The notes beneath the pieces were generated by a model. That model saw only the letters and a list, made by a program, of their open reading frames with translations, was not told where the DNA came from and did no database searches. Source: Nocardia sputorum (GTDB lineage Bacteria; Actinomycetota; Actinomycetes; Mycobacteriales; Mycobacteriaceae). Taken from it: 64,000 nt of DNA. The translations under genes and the position numbers were made by a program. The stretch is taken from NCBI RefSeq assembly GCF_027924405.1, contig NZ_AP026978.1, forward strand, positions 3,844,001 through 3,908,000, read 5' to 3'. Shown one piece after another: positions 1-8,198 of the stretch. How positions within the stretch are numbered: position 1 is the stretch's first letter; each line of letters opens with the position of its first letter.

Positions 1-648
1 ATGCCCGGAGACGACGGAGACGCCGAAGAGCACCGAGAGCAGATCGCGCAGTTCACCGTGCACTCGGAATACGAACCAGACGAACAGCGGGATCGCGATG
101 CCAGCGATCGCCACGTTGAGATACGTGCTGGCGCTCTCGCCGGTGTCGGGAAACACGGTGCCGCTGTCGGTCCTGCGCTCGGGGACGGATTGCGCGACGA
201 GACCATCGACGATGCGGACCAGCCTGTCCGTATCGTCGTCGTAAACCTCGGACCTGATCCGAACAGTGTTGTGCTCGAGCAAATTCCGGATGCTCGGTGG
301 CAACTCGTCCGGGTGGGGCAGTCTGGCATCGTCCACCAGAAGCGGGAGTATCACCTTGCCCAGGCTCAGCGCCGTCTCGATCTCCATGCGTACCGGGTCG
401 TCGGGTGCGTGCAATCGGCTCTTGTTGTGGGCGCTGAGCCACTCCGACCCGATGACCACGATGACCACAGCCGATCCGGCGATGGCTTGGACAATCGCCT
501 GACGAAAGGGAACCCCGACGTCGATCGAGTCCCGGTCGAAGAAAGTCAGGTCGTCCGGGAGCTCCTTTTCGAAGGTGGCGCGCAGCCGACCGACGAAGTG
601 GTGAGTGCCGTCCCGGCGATAGCTGAGAAATATCCGATAGCGATTCAT
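1..648 (-). CDS. TIR-domain membrane protein (3' end outside window)
   Basis: The reading frame is open from an ATG at 648 to the left edge (216 codons, no stop), so the C-terminus is missing. A strong purine-rich ribosome site (GAGGGG) lies just upstream of the ATG. The first about 150 residues look like a bacterial TIR domain: it opens with YRIFLSYRRD, then FFDRDSIDVGVPF, a hydrophobic VVIVVIGSEWL strand, and VRMEIETALSLGKVILPLLV. A hydrophobic segment (VAIAGIAIPLFVWFVF) and the start of a second one follow, so the TIR domain is probably anchored at the membrane. TIR domains of this type either signal through protein contacts or cleave NAD+; which applies here cannot be told, because the partner or effector part lies beyond the edge. 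No defence gene is visible next to it. Confidence 0.85.
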   Translation of the reverse strand, partial: MNRYRIFLSYRRDGTHHFVGRLRATFEKELPDDLTFFDRDSIDVGVPFRQAIVQAIAGSAVVIVVIGSEWLSAHNKSRLHAPDDPVRMEIETALSLGKVILPLLVDDARLPHPDELPPSIRNLLEHNTVRIRSEVYDDDTDRLVRIVDGLVAQSVPERRTDSGTVFPDTGESASTYLNVAIAGIAIPLFVWFVFRVHGELRDLLSVLFGVSVVSGH

Positions 649-862
649 GTACCCCCCTCTTTCCCCGAACGAGACTTCTGACGAGCCTCGATGCGTCGCG
701 AGATCTTGAACGGCATTATCGCGTCGACTTCAGCGAAAAGTCAGCCGATGGAGATTCTCCTCGCCGATCCCCGGCAGCACGAAACCAGAACCGCGCTCCT
801 CCCTTGCCGGGCGGTAAAAGTCCGGTTGCCACCCTTGCCAGTACCACAGACCAATAGGTCTA

Positions 863-1033
863 TTCGTCGTTCCCGCCCTGGACGCCAAGCGCGACCCGCA
901 GGAGATCAAGGACTACGTCAAAGCGAACCTCGCCCGCCACAAGGTTCCCCGTGATGTGGTGTTCCTCGATGAACTGCCACGCAACGCCACCGGCAAGCTG
1001 GTGCGCCGCCAACTGGAGCAGGCCGAGATCTAG
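863..1033 (+). pseudogene. 3' remnant of an acyl-CoA ligase (FadD-type) gene
   Basis: In one frame, about 57 codons ending in TAG encode the extreme C-terminus of an adenylate-forming fatty acyl-CoA ligase: EIKDYVKANLARHKVPRDVV, then LPRNATGKLVRRQL. The invariant lysine of the PRNATGK loop is present. Full-length relatives have more than 500 residues. Upstream of about 863 the frame loses all similarity and has no credible start, so this is a decayed 3' fragment. It sits between two minus-strand genes and is probably not expressed. Confidence 0.75.
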
Positions 1034-1114
1034 CGTCGGGCGACGATCCGCCTCGACCCGGCCGTCGAGGCGGAGAACCGGCGGCGCACACCGCGCCTCG
1101 TCGCCCGGGGCCGG

Positions 1115-2044
1115 TCAGGGGCCGGTTGCTTCGATGAGGCGTTGCCGCAGCCAAGTCAAGGGCGTCGCGGCATCCGGGCCGATGGCGTACGAGGGATAGC
1201 TCTGGTGGATGCCGGATCGCAGGAAATCATCGATCTGCCGCTTCCTTTGTTCGTAAGCGGAGGCGTTGAGTTGATCGGACAAGAGGCCGAGCCCGCCCGC
1301 GGCCAGTGCGTCGCCGATGATTTCGGTCGCCTGTTGCTGGTAGCTGCCCAGCTGCGCGGGATCCGGATTCGACAACTGGACGAAGAAGCCCGCGATCCGT
1401 CCGGCGAAATCGCCATCCGGCATCGCGCAATACAGATCACCCGCGACGCAGAAGGTGTAGGTCCGCGCGGCGAGCCGGCCGAATCCGCCGATCCGGGGAC
1501 CCGCCGCGCCCGCGCCGGGGACGGGCGGACCGATCAGCGTGTCACCGGGCGAGCGACGAGGGTCGGAGATCAGCCCCACCAGAACGACCCGATGCGGCGG
1601 CACCACGCCCCGCCCGGTACCGATCTCGGCAGCGAGATCACCTGCGGCATCGGCACCTTGGCTGTAGCCGAGCAACGCGATCCGGGTCACGTCACACGCT
1701 TGCGCCATGCCCGAGACCAAGCCACGCGCTTTGTCGATAGCCTCCTGTTTGGAGCGGCCGTACACTTCGCTCTCCCAAGGGAAGGCCGTCGCCGCGTAAC
1801 CGACATAGTCGACCTCGACGTCACCGGGCAGATCGTTCAGGCTCACGGCGAGCATTCCTTTGCCCGCGCCGGTGCTGGACGTCTCCCATGTTCCGGGGAT
1901 CGCTACGGCGTACAACGCCGGGCAATGGGGCGGTGCGCCCTCGGCAACGGATACGACACCGAGTTGGAGACTGGTGGTCACCGCCGCCGCAAGGCATACG
2001 GCGGCGATCGTCTTCCATGCTCCGCGCAGGACGAGTTCGTCCAT
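1115..2044 (-). CDS. Secreted cutinase-family serine esterase
   Basis: Cutinase-like alpha/beta hydrolase of 309 residues from the preferred start; these enzymes hydrolyse lipid or polyester esters outside the cell. An N-terminal hydrophobic stretch of about 25 residues ends near SVAEGAPPHC and should act as a signal peptide. The nucleophile is Ser128 in GYSQG, with Asp203 in the CVAGDLYC context and His280 in GIHQSY as the likely rest of the triad. Paired cysteines after the signal peptide and around the Asp fit family disulfides. The frame opens 18 bases earlier (2062), but AGGAG lies 10 bases before the inner ATG at 2044. Mycolic actinomycetes carry several paralogues of this family; the substrate is unknown. 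Confidence 0.9.
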   Translation of the reverse strand: MDELVLRGAWKTIAAVCLAAAVTTSLQLGVVSVAEGAPPHCPALYAVAIPGTWETSSTGAGKGMLAVSLNDLPGDVEVDYVGYAATAFPWESEVYGRSKQEAIDKARGLVSGMAQACDVTRIALLGYSQGADAAGDLAAEIGTGRGVVPPHRVVLVGLISDPRRSPGDTLIGPPVPGAGAAGPRIGGFGRLAARTYTFCVAGDLYCAMPDGDFAGRIAGFFVQLSNPDPAQLGSYQQQATEIIGDALAAGGLGLLSDQLNASAYEQRKRQIDDFLRSGIHQSYPSYAIGPDAATPLTWLRQRLIEATGP

Positions 2045-2463
2045 ATCTGCGCCACTCCTCATTGAGCCCGAGCACTGATCACGGAGACCGCGAGAGCGCT
2101 CATCACATCAGAACGATTATTAACATAACAGACGTTGCGCTTCCCGTTCCACCACTTCCGTCGTTATCGACAACCTTGGTCCACCGCCATGCCTCCAGCT
2201 GGGCATTTCTGAATACTGCTTACCAGCATGGCTTTCACGCTGACATCAACGCGGTGGAGCCACAGGCCCACCGAACAACCGGCCGAAGCAGACAGCAGGG
2301 CTCATGCCAAGGATTATCGGTGCATGAGAGAAATCAGCAGTCACATAGTGCAATTTCAGGCAGCCCTGCGACCGATTCGCGAGAGGCGGCCGCACACCTC
2401 CGGGAGCAGACTCGGACAGATTCATCGCTTCCAGATGTATCTCTCACAGATCATTTTGGTGCG
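2045..2463. other. Divergent intergenic region, locally AT-rich
   Basis: This 419-base gap separates the divergent cutinase and MarR genes. Around 2110-2160 it is much richer in A+T than the surroundings (for example AACGATTATTAACATAACAG), as expected for a promoter region. An open frame over 2228-2467 has no family features and poor codon bias, so I do not call a gene. No clear long inverted repeat was found. Confidence 0.4.
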
Positions 2464-2943
2464 GTGAGGCGCGTGAACGGCAGGCAGCTCTATCGCCTGG
2501 CTCGGCGGCTGACCGAGCTGTCGCGTCAGGCCGACATCGCTCCCGGCGACCGCCTTCCGTCCCCGGGAGAGATGGCGATCCTCGGCGAGGTCGCCGAGTA
2601 TCCGGGCTGCTCCATCCGCCAGTTGTGTGAGCGCACGGGGTTCGTCCAGAGTCACGTCTCCACGATCGTGGCCGGGCTCGCCGAGCGGGGTCTGCTCGTC
2701 ACCGACACCGATCCCGCCGACCGTCGCCGCACCTTGGTTCACCCGGGTGAGCAGCTCACGCGAGGTATCGACCGTCGCCGGCGGCCCATCGACGACACCC
2801 TCGCCAGCGCCCTCGGCGACCCCGCCGCCGCGCGGCGTGCCGCGGCACTACTCGAGGAACTCGCCACGCTGCTGCTCGACGAACATCGACCCACGGTGGC
2901 GCCACGGCCGTCCACCCCCACCGACCGAAAGGACCGTCCATGA
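2464..2943 (+). CDS. MarR-family transcriptional regulator
   Basis: Winged-helix regulator of 159 residues. The central part reads as a MarR DNA-binding domain: GEMAILGEVAEYPGCSIRQL, then TGFVQSHVSTIVAGLAERGL (recognition helix), then the wing TDTDPADRRRTLV with the typical DPADRR motif. Helices for dimerisation flank it. I chose the GTG at 2464 because sequence upstream in this frame is not protein-like; a GTG at 2473 is possible. The stop overlaps the ATG of the following short-chain dehydrogenase (ATGA), so the two are translationally coupled and the regulator probably controls that gene and itself. The ligand is unknown. Confidence 0.85.
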   Translation: MRRVNGRQLYRLARRLTELSRQADIAPGDRLPSPGEMAILGEVAEYPGCSIRQLCERTGFVQSHVSTIVAGLAERGLLVTDTDPADRRRTLVHPGEQLTRGIDRRRRPIDDTLASALGDPAAARRAAALLEELATLLLDEHRPTVAPRPSTPTDRKDRP

Positions 2944-3687
2944 CCGACACCAGCGAGCAGCCGGTCACCGTCGTCACCGGCGCGGGCTCGGGCATCGGCC
3001 GCGCCATGGCTCAGGCTTTCGCCCGGGCCGGACACCGAGTCGTGGTCGCCGACGTCGACGCCGACCGCGCGAACCAGGCCGCCACCGAGATCGGCGAGCA
3101 TGCCCGGCCGTCGCGGCCGACATCTTCGACGCCGAGGCCGTGGACCGGTTGGTCGAGCTCATCCTCGACGCCTACGGCCGCATCGACGTGCTGTGCAACA
3201 ACGCCGGGATCATGGACAGCATGGCGCTGCCCGCCGACACCTCGCTCGAGCAATGGAACCGGGTCATCGACATCAATCTCACCGGCACCTTCCTGGTCAC
3301 CAAAGCGGTGCTGCCCCACATGCTCGAACGCGGGAGCGGCGCGACCGTCAACACCGCCTCCGAAGCCGGAATCCGCGGCGGCGCGGCCGGAATCGCCTAC
3401 ACCGCGTCCAAGCACGGCGTCTCGGCATCACGCGCAACATCGCCTGGGCACACGCGGGCGACGGCACCCGCTGCAACGCCATCCTGCCCGGCCCCACGAT
3501 GACCGGCATCGCTTCCGACTTCGACCCCGAAGGCGTCGCCCCGCTGCGACCGATCATCGAACTCAACCAGCAACGCCTCGCCACGCCCGAACAGATGGCC
3601 GCGGTCGCGGTGTTCCTCGCTTCCGACGCCGCCTCGTTCGTCAACGGCGCCATCGTGCCCGTCGACGCCGGATGGTCGGCCGGATGA
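2940..3687 (+). pseudogene. Short-chain dehydrogenase/reductase broken by two frameshifts
   Basis: All parts of a classical SDR of about 250 residues are present but spread over three frames. Frame A (from 2940) has the nucleotide-binding VVTGAGSGIGRAMAQAF. Near 3101-3110 the homology moves to a second frame carrying VAADIFDAEAV, CNNAGIMDS and the active-site region SEAGIRGGAAGIAYTASKHG (YxxxK). Near 3419-3422 it moves again to a third frame with GITRNIAWAHAG and the C-terminal VPVDAGWSAG. Each shift equals loss of one base. The residues needed for catalysis are intact apart from the shifts, so this is either a very recent pseudogene or two indel errors in the sequence. It overlaps the MarR stop by 4 bases. 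Confidence 0.85.
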
Positions 3688-3904
3688 CCTGAGCCCGACG
3701 ATCGCTGTCGACGGACGGCTCGATGTCTTCCGCGAGCAACTGGCCGAGGCCGCGACCGGTCTCGTTCTCGCCGTCGCGGTCGACCACCGAACGCGGCATG
3801 CTCGGTCACATCCCGATGGCGTCGGACGCCTCGAGCCGAGCGCGGCGGCTCGCCGTTCACCGGTTCTTCATCCGAGCGTGACCACCCGGCGGCAGGATGA
3901 CACG

Positions 3905-4975
3905 ATGCGGCGAATGTGCGTGGTGGGCGCGGTGGCGGGGATGCTGGCAGCCGGTGGTCTGACGGCAGGCGCGCAGCAGGCGGCGGCCGACGGTCCGGCC
4001 GCGTTCGATCTCGAAGCCCATCGCGGCGGGCTGGGGCTGGTGGCGGAGAACACGCTGCCCGCCTTCGCGAACGCGCTGGAACTCGGGGTGAGCACGCTGG
4101 AGCTGGACGTGCAGATCACCGCGGACGGGTACGCGGTGGTCACCCACGACCGCGATCCGAGTCCGGCGAAGTGCGTGGACACCGCGCCTGACGTTCCCGG
4201 CGACCCGAAGTTCCCCTATGTGCCGGGGAACATCTTCATTCGCGATCTGACGCTGGCTCAGGTGCGGACGATCGATTGTGGTTCGGTGCCCTCCACCGAC
4301 CAACCCGGACAGCGCACCGCGCCGGGAGCGCGAATGCCTCTGCTATCGGAGGTTTTCGACCTCGTGCGCGCGTATCACGCCGATCAGGTGATGCTGAACA
4401 TCGAGACCAAGGTCGAGGCCGCCGCCCCGGAACAAACCGCGCCGCGTGAACAGTTCGTCGACATCGTGGTAGCGGAGATCCGCCGGGCGGGCATCGCGCG
4501 GCAGGTCACCATCCAGAGTTTCGACTTCGCCACCCTGCGGCGGCTGCGCGAGGCGGCGCCCGACCTACCGGTCGTCGCGTTGACCGATGGCCAGCCGAAG
4601 TTGCGAGCCGGAGAAGCCGGCGCTTCCCCGTGGCTGGGCGGAATGGACATCGACGACTTCCCGGGAACGCTGCAGGAGAAATACGTCGCGGCCGCGGCCG
4701 CCATCGGCGCCGCGGCGGTCTCGCCGGTCCACGGCACGCCACAGAACGCCCCGATCACCGATCCGGCTTATCAGCCGTTCACCACCAGAGAACTCGTTCG
4801 CGCCGCGCACCGCCGCGGCATGCGGGTGGTGCCGTGGACGGTCGATGACCGTCCGACCATGACCGCGCTGCTCGACCTCGGGGTGGACGGTCTGATCACC
4901 AATCGCCCTGACGTGTTGCGTGCCCTGCTGTCCGACCGCGGTTACCGCCTGCCACCGTCGTATCACCGCCCCTGA
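3905..4975 (+). CDS. Secreted glycerophosphodiester phosphodiesterase
   Basis: GDPD-family protein of 356 residues that should hydrolyse glycerophosphodiesters to sn-glycerol-3-phosphate and an alcohol. After a signal peptide (MRRMCVVGAVAGMLAAGG, cleavage near AQQAAADG), the barrel begins with AHRGG, ENTLPAF and ELDVQITADGYAVVTHD, which contain the expected metal-binding and catalytic residues (the HRG histidine, the Glu of EN, the Glu/Asp of ELDV and the final His). Later FDFATLRRLRE and VDGLITNRPD match the family's C-terminal strands. The start at ATG 3905 has AGGA upstream and places the signal peptide at the N-terminus; a GTG at 3878 would add nine residues. Confidence 0.92.
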   Translation: MRRMCVVGAVAGMLAAGGLTAGAQQAAADGPAAFDLEAHRGGLGLVAENTLPAFANALELGVSTLELDVQITADGYAVVTHDRDPSPAKCVDTAPDVPGDPKFPYVPGNIFIRDLTLAQVRTIDCGSVPSTDQPGQRTAPGARMPLLSEVFDLVRAYHADQVMLNIETKVEAAAPEQTAPREQFVDIVVAEIRRAGIARQVTIQSFDFATLRRLREAAPDLPVVALTDGQPKLRAGEAGASPWLGGMDIDDFPGTLQEKYVAAAAAIGAAAVSPVHGTPQNAPITDPAYQPFTTRELVRAAHRRGMRVVPWTVDDRPTMTALLDLGVDGLITNRPDVLRALLSDRGYRLPPSYHRP

Positions 4976-5167
4976 GCTCGGCGGCCGAAGAAGCAAGACG
5001 CCATCGAGTCCCGTCGCGCCGCACCCGCTGACCTCGGGTTCGCGAATATTCCTGTTTCACTTTTGTCGCCCTGCGGCCGCCCAGGCGCGCCGCTGGTCGG
5101 CGAGGCGCCGGCCACACAAGGCCATCCTCCTCCTGACCTGCGCTTGCGCGCGGGCCATACTGGACCG

Positions 5168-5851
5168 GTGACTGAAATGGGACAACGGGAGCAGGAGACT
5201 GCATCCGAATTGCTGGGCGGTTGCCCCAACATCGGCAGCTTTCGCTTCCGGTTCGCCGACCAGCGGTGGGAATGGTCCGACGACGCTGCCGCGATCTACG
5301 GGTACGCACCGGGCGAGGTCGACCCGTCCGCCGAACTCCTGCAAAGCCACCTGCACCCCGACGACCGCGTGCGCGTCGCCGAGGCGCTCGCCCACGCCAT
5401 CGAGACCGCCACGCCGTTCTGCACCCGCCAGCGGATCATCGACACCGAGGGCGAGACGCACGACGTGATCGTCATCGGCGATCAACTGTTCGACGACGAC
5501 GGCACGGTGGTGGGCTCCGCCGGTTACCTCATCGATGTCACCGAGACGCTCGAGGACACTCTGCAGGAAGCCCTCGATGACGTGCTACCCGACGTGATCG
5601 ACGCCCGCGCGGTGATCGAACAGGCCAAGGGCGTGGTGATGTTCGTCTACGGCGTCAACGCCGATCAGGCGTTCCGGGTGCTGCGCTGGCGCTCGCAGGA
5701 GACCAATATCAAGATCCGCGTGCTGGCCGAGCAACTGACCGCCGACGTCGTCGCGATGGGCGGCGCGCTGGTGCAGCAACGCACCCGTTTCGATCATCTC
5801 CTGCTGACCCTGCACGAGCGGGTGACGCCCTCGGAACCCGTCATGGACTAG
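5168..5851 (+). CDS. PAS-ANTAR domain RNA-binding regulator
   Basis: Protein of 227 residues with a PAS fold (about residues 20-125, including YGYAPGEVDP and LHPDDRVRV) followed by an ANTAR domain (about 150-205, AVIEQAKGVVMFVYGVNADQ). ANTAR domains bind paired hairpins in mRNA leaders and act as antiterminators. This PAS-ANTAR layout is common in actinomycetes, where the PAS part is thought to sense a ligand or redox state. The start is a GTG at 5168; an in-frame ATG lies three codons on. The gene stands alone between the GDPD gene and the convergent TetR gene, so the regulated transcript is not evident. Confidence 0.88.
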   Translation: MTEMGQREQETASELLGGCPNIGSFRFRFADQRWEWSDDAAAIYGYAPGEVDPSAELLQSHLHPDDRVRVAEALAHAIETATPFCTRQRIIDTEGETHDVIVIGDQLFDDDGTVVGSAGYLIDVTETLEDTLQEALDDVLPDVIDARAVIEQAKGVVMFVYGVNADQAFRVLRWRSQETNIKIRVLAEQLTADVVAMGGALVQQRTRFDHLLLTLHERVTPSEPVMD

Positions 5852-5934
5852 CCGGCGGTGCGACCGCTGCGGCCGAACGAAGTAGCAAAAGGTGGTTGCG
5901 GACTCGAACTGCCTGCCCACCGTGTGCCCTGCGT

Positions 5935-6534
5935 CTACCGTCCGGCAACAGAAATCGCGCGGTAGACGAATACTTCCAGTTCTTCGGCTGCGGCCCGCAG
6001 ATCGAACTCGGGTTCGGTCAGCCATCGGCCGACCAGACCGTCGATAGCGGCGCTGATCACCACCGCGGTCGTCTCGACGTCGAACGCGCGGAACCGGCCA
6101 TCCGCCTGCCCCGCGGCCAACAGGTCCGCCAGTACTCGCCAGCGCGAGGAGTCCGCGCGGATCGTGCTACGGCCTGCGGCCTCGCCGATCGCGATGGCCT
6201 CGGTGAGCGCTCGGATATGGGACGGGTGGGCGCTCAGATGGCCGAGCATCGCCCGGATGTACGCGCCGACCGCGTCGGCGGGCGTGCCCGCGGCGCGCAC
6301 CGCCGCCTCCACGTGCTCGACCAGGCCGCCGAGCACGCGGTCGAGCACCTGATCGAGCAGTTCCTCTTTGTTCTTGAAGTGGTACAGCACCGCGGCTTTC
6401 GAGACGCCCGCCTTCTCCGCGATCCGCGACAGCGAGGTACGAGCATGTCCTACCTCGGCGATAAGGGCGATCGCACTGTCGACGAGCTGCCCACGACGCA
6501 CGTCGGCGGCCGATTCTGCGGGGTCGACTGTCAC
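5935..6534 (-). CDS. TetR-family regulator of the fucosidase operon
   Basis: TetR repressor of 199 residues. The N-terminal helix-turn-helix is clear: IALIAEVGHARTSLSRIAEK, then AGVSKAAVLYHFKNKEELL. The C-terminal ligand domain has the usual GLVGRWLTEPEFDL ending. An AAGGAG motif six bases before the GTG at 6534 fixes the start; the frame extends upstream to a TTG at 6564 without a ribosome site. It lies 48 bases downstream of the fucosidase gene on the same strand and is probably cotranscribed with it. The perfect palindrome at 8087-8104, upstream of the fucosidase, is the likely operator, giving feedback control of the whole operon. Confidence 0.9.
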   Translation of the reverse strand: MTVDPAESAADVRRGQLVDSAIALIAEVGHARTSLSRIAEKAGVSKAAVLYHFKNKEELLDQVLDRVLGGLVEHVEAAVRAAGTPADAVGAYIRAMLGHLSAHPSHIRALTEAIAIGEAAGRSTIRADSSRWRVLADLLAAGQADGRFRAFDVETTAVVISAAIDGLVGRWLTEPEFDLRAAAEELEVFVYRAISVAGR

Positions 6535-6582
6535 GATGTTCTCCTTCGTCTCCACTGAGATCAATACGGTCCCGCAACGCGT

Positions 6583-8049
6583 TCAGGACCGCGAAATGGC
6601 CACCGCAGGGGAGTACATGCCGGTCAGATCACGGGTGAACTCGAGGACGGTGTCGCTACCACGCCTGCGGACCGTCACCGAGCTGCCATCCGCCGCCAAG
6701 GTGCCGGTGGATCCCGGAAGCGACAGTGCCTTCAAGGTGACCTCGCGCCCCTTCGGATAGCCGACCACCAGGACATGGACGGCAGTGCTGTCGCACGTCA
6801 GCCGGACAGGCAGCCCCTCGGCCGTCTCGCCCGCCGCTTCGTTCCAGGGGCTGGTGCCGTAGATCGCCGAGCCGTTGACCCGCAGCCAGTCGCCGAACGC
6901 CGCGAGCCGATCGAGTTGCGCCGCGGGAATGACGCCCGCGCCACCGCTCGGGCCGACATCGAGCAGCAGATTGCCGTTCTTGGCGACCGTGTCGGCGAAA
7001 GCCGGGAAGAGATCGTCTTCGAAGGAGGCGTAGTCCGCGTCGGTCTCGTCGCGGTTGAAACCGAACGAGTTGCCGATACCCCGGGTCGCCTCCCATTCGA
7101 CCGACTGAATCGTGTCGAATCGGGTGTACTCGCGAGTGGTGAAATCCGCGTGCGGAACCGCCTGCGGCGCCGCGTTGTGAAGGAGGTCCGGGCGCGCGGT
7201 GAGCAACTGCTTCATCAGCAGATCGAAACCGGCCCTGGCCGGTTTCCAGCGCATCACCTTCCTGACCCACGAGTCGATCTGCCAGCGATCGTTGACCACA
7301 CCGTCGGGCACCACGTCGTAATAGTCGGCGAACAACGAGAGCAACTGTTCCCGGCCGGTCGGCCACGAGATGTCGTTCCACAAGATGTCCGGCCGATAGC
7401 GGGTCACGAGTTCACGCATCTGGGCGTCGGCGTAGGCGGGGTAATCGCGGCCGTGCGGGGAGTAGATGTAGTCCCCGAGGGTCTTCATCGTCTTCGGCTG
7501 GAAGGTCCAGTCGATTCCGCCGGAATAATAGACACCGAATCTCATCCCGCGCCCGCGCACCGCGTCCGCGAGTTCGCCGACCAGGTCGCGCTCGGTGCAC
7601 CATCCGGCTTTGTGCGGGTTGCGTACACCGGTCGGCCACAACGCGAACCCGTCGTGGTGCTTGGTGACCATCACCACGTACCGGGCTCCTGCCTGCTGGA
7701 ACGTCTCGGCCCACGCGTCCGGGCGCCAATCCTCCAGCCCCTGCTCGAACATCGTCTTGAAGCCGTCGTACGGCAGATCGCCGAAGTGCCGCCGATGGAA
7801 CGCGGCGGTCGGCGAGCCGGGATCCTTCATCGCGTTCAGGTATTGCTCGGCGTAGGGATTCCTGGTCATGGCGTGCCGGTAATCGTCGCGCAGCACATCG
7901 GTATAACGGCCCCTCGGCGCGAAGCCGGGCACCGAGAACAATCCCCAATGGACGAAGATCCCGAACTTGGCCTCCCCGAACCACGTCGGTTTCGGGCGCG
8001 CCGGTGATCCCAGCGAAGGCTCGTTCACTCCACCCGCGAGCTGCTTCAT
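6583..8049 (-). CDS. Alpha-L-fucosidase (GH29)
   Basis: Glycoside hydrolase family 29 enzyme of 488 residues that should release L-fucose from glycans. Family signatures are WFGEAKFGIFVHWGLFS (about 23-39), MVTKHHDGFALWPT (about 127-140) and RPDILWNDISWP (219-230); Asp226 in WND is the expected nucleophile. No signal peptide is visible, so the enzyme is probably cytoplasmic and acts on imported oligosaccharides. I start at ATG 8049, preceded by GAGGGGCAGG; the frame is open upstream without a better start. A TetR gene follows 48 bases downstream. No fucose transporter or fucose catabolic gene is present in the window, so the substrate source is unclear. Confidence 0.92.
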   Translation of the reverse strand: MKQLAGGVNEPSLGSPARPKPTWFGEAKFGIFVHWGLFSVPGFAPRGRYTDVLRDDYRHAMTRNPYAEQYLNAMKDPGSPTAAFHRRHFGDLPYDGFKTMFEQGLEDWRPDAWAETFQQAGARYVVMVTKHHDGFALWPTGVRNPHKAGWCTERDLVGELADAVRGRGMRFGVYYSGGIDWTFQPKTMKTLGDYIYSPHGRDYPAYADAQMRELVTRYRPDILWNDISWPTGREQLLSLFADYYDVVPDGVVNDRWQIDSWVRKVMRWKPARAGFDLLMKQLLTARPDLLHNAAPQAVPHADFTTREYTRFDTIQSVEWEATRGIGNSFGFNRDETDADYASFEDDLFPAFADTVAKNGNLLLDVGPSGGAGVIPAAQLDRLAAFGDWLRVNGSAIYGTSPWNEAAGETAEGLPVRLTCDSTAVHVLVVGYPKGREVTLKALSLPGSTGTLAADGSSVTVRRRGSDTVLEFTRDLTGMYSPAVAISRS

Positions 8050-8086
8050 CCTGCCCCTCTTCTCGTGTGCGTGCAGGCCAAGGGTA

Positions 8087-8104
8087 GCTGACCGATCGGT
8101 CAGC
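8087..8104. promoter_or_regulatory. 18-bp perfect palindrome, probable TetR operator
   Basis: The sequence GCTGACCGATCGGTCAGC is a perfect inverted repeat centred at 8095/8096, 38 bases before the fucosidase start. Its length and central CCGATCGG resemble TetR operators. The adjacent operon encodes a TetR protein, the best candidate to bind it. It lies in the 149-base gap between the divergent fucosidase gene and the gene at 8199, so both could be affected. Confidence 0.7.
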
Positions 8105-8198
8105 CGCTGCACGCCGGCGAGGACCGGATGCGGAACTCCCCGCCGCATTCACCCCGGACACTCATCTGGTCGCCCTTATGCTGTAGTAGTGAGCGTCG

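Noticed and set aside
691..954. Plus-strand ORF upstream of the acyl-CoA ligase remnant
   Set aside because: It overlaps the remnant in a different frame and has no protein-like features.
2228..2467. 79-codon ORF between cutinase and MarR genes
   Set aside because: Poor codon bias, no ribosome site, in a promoter-like region.
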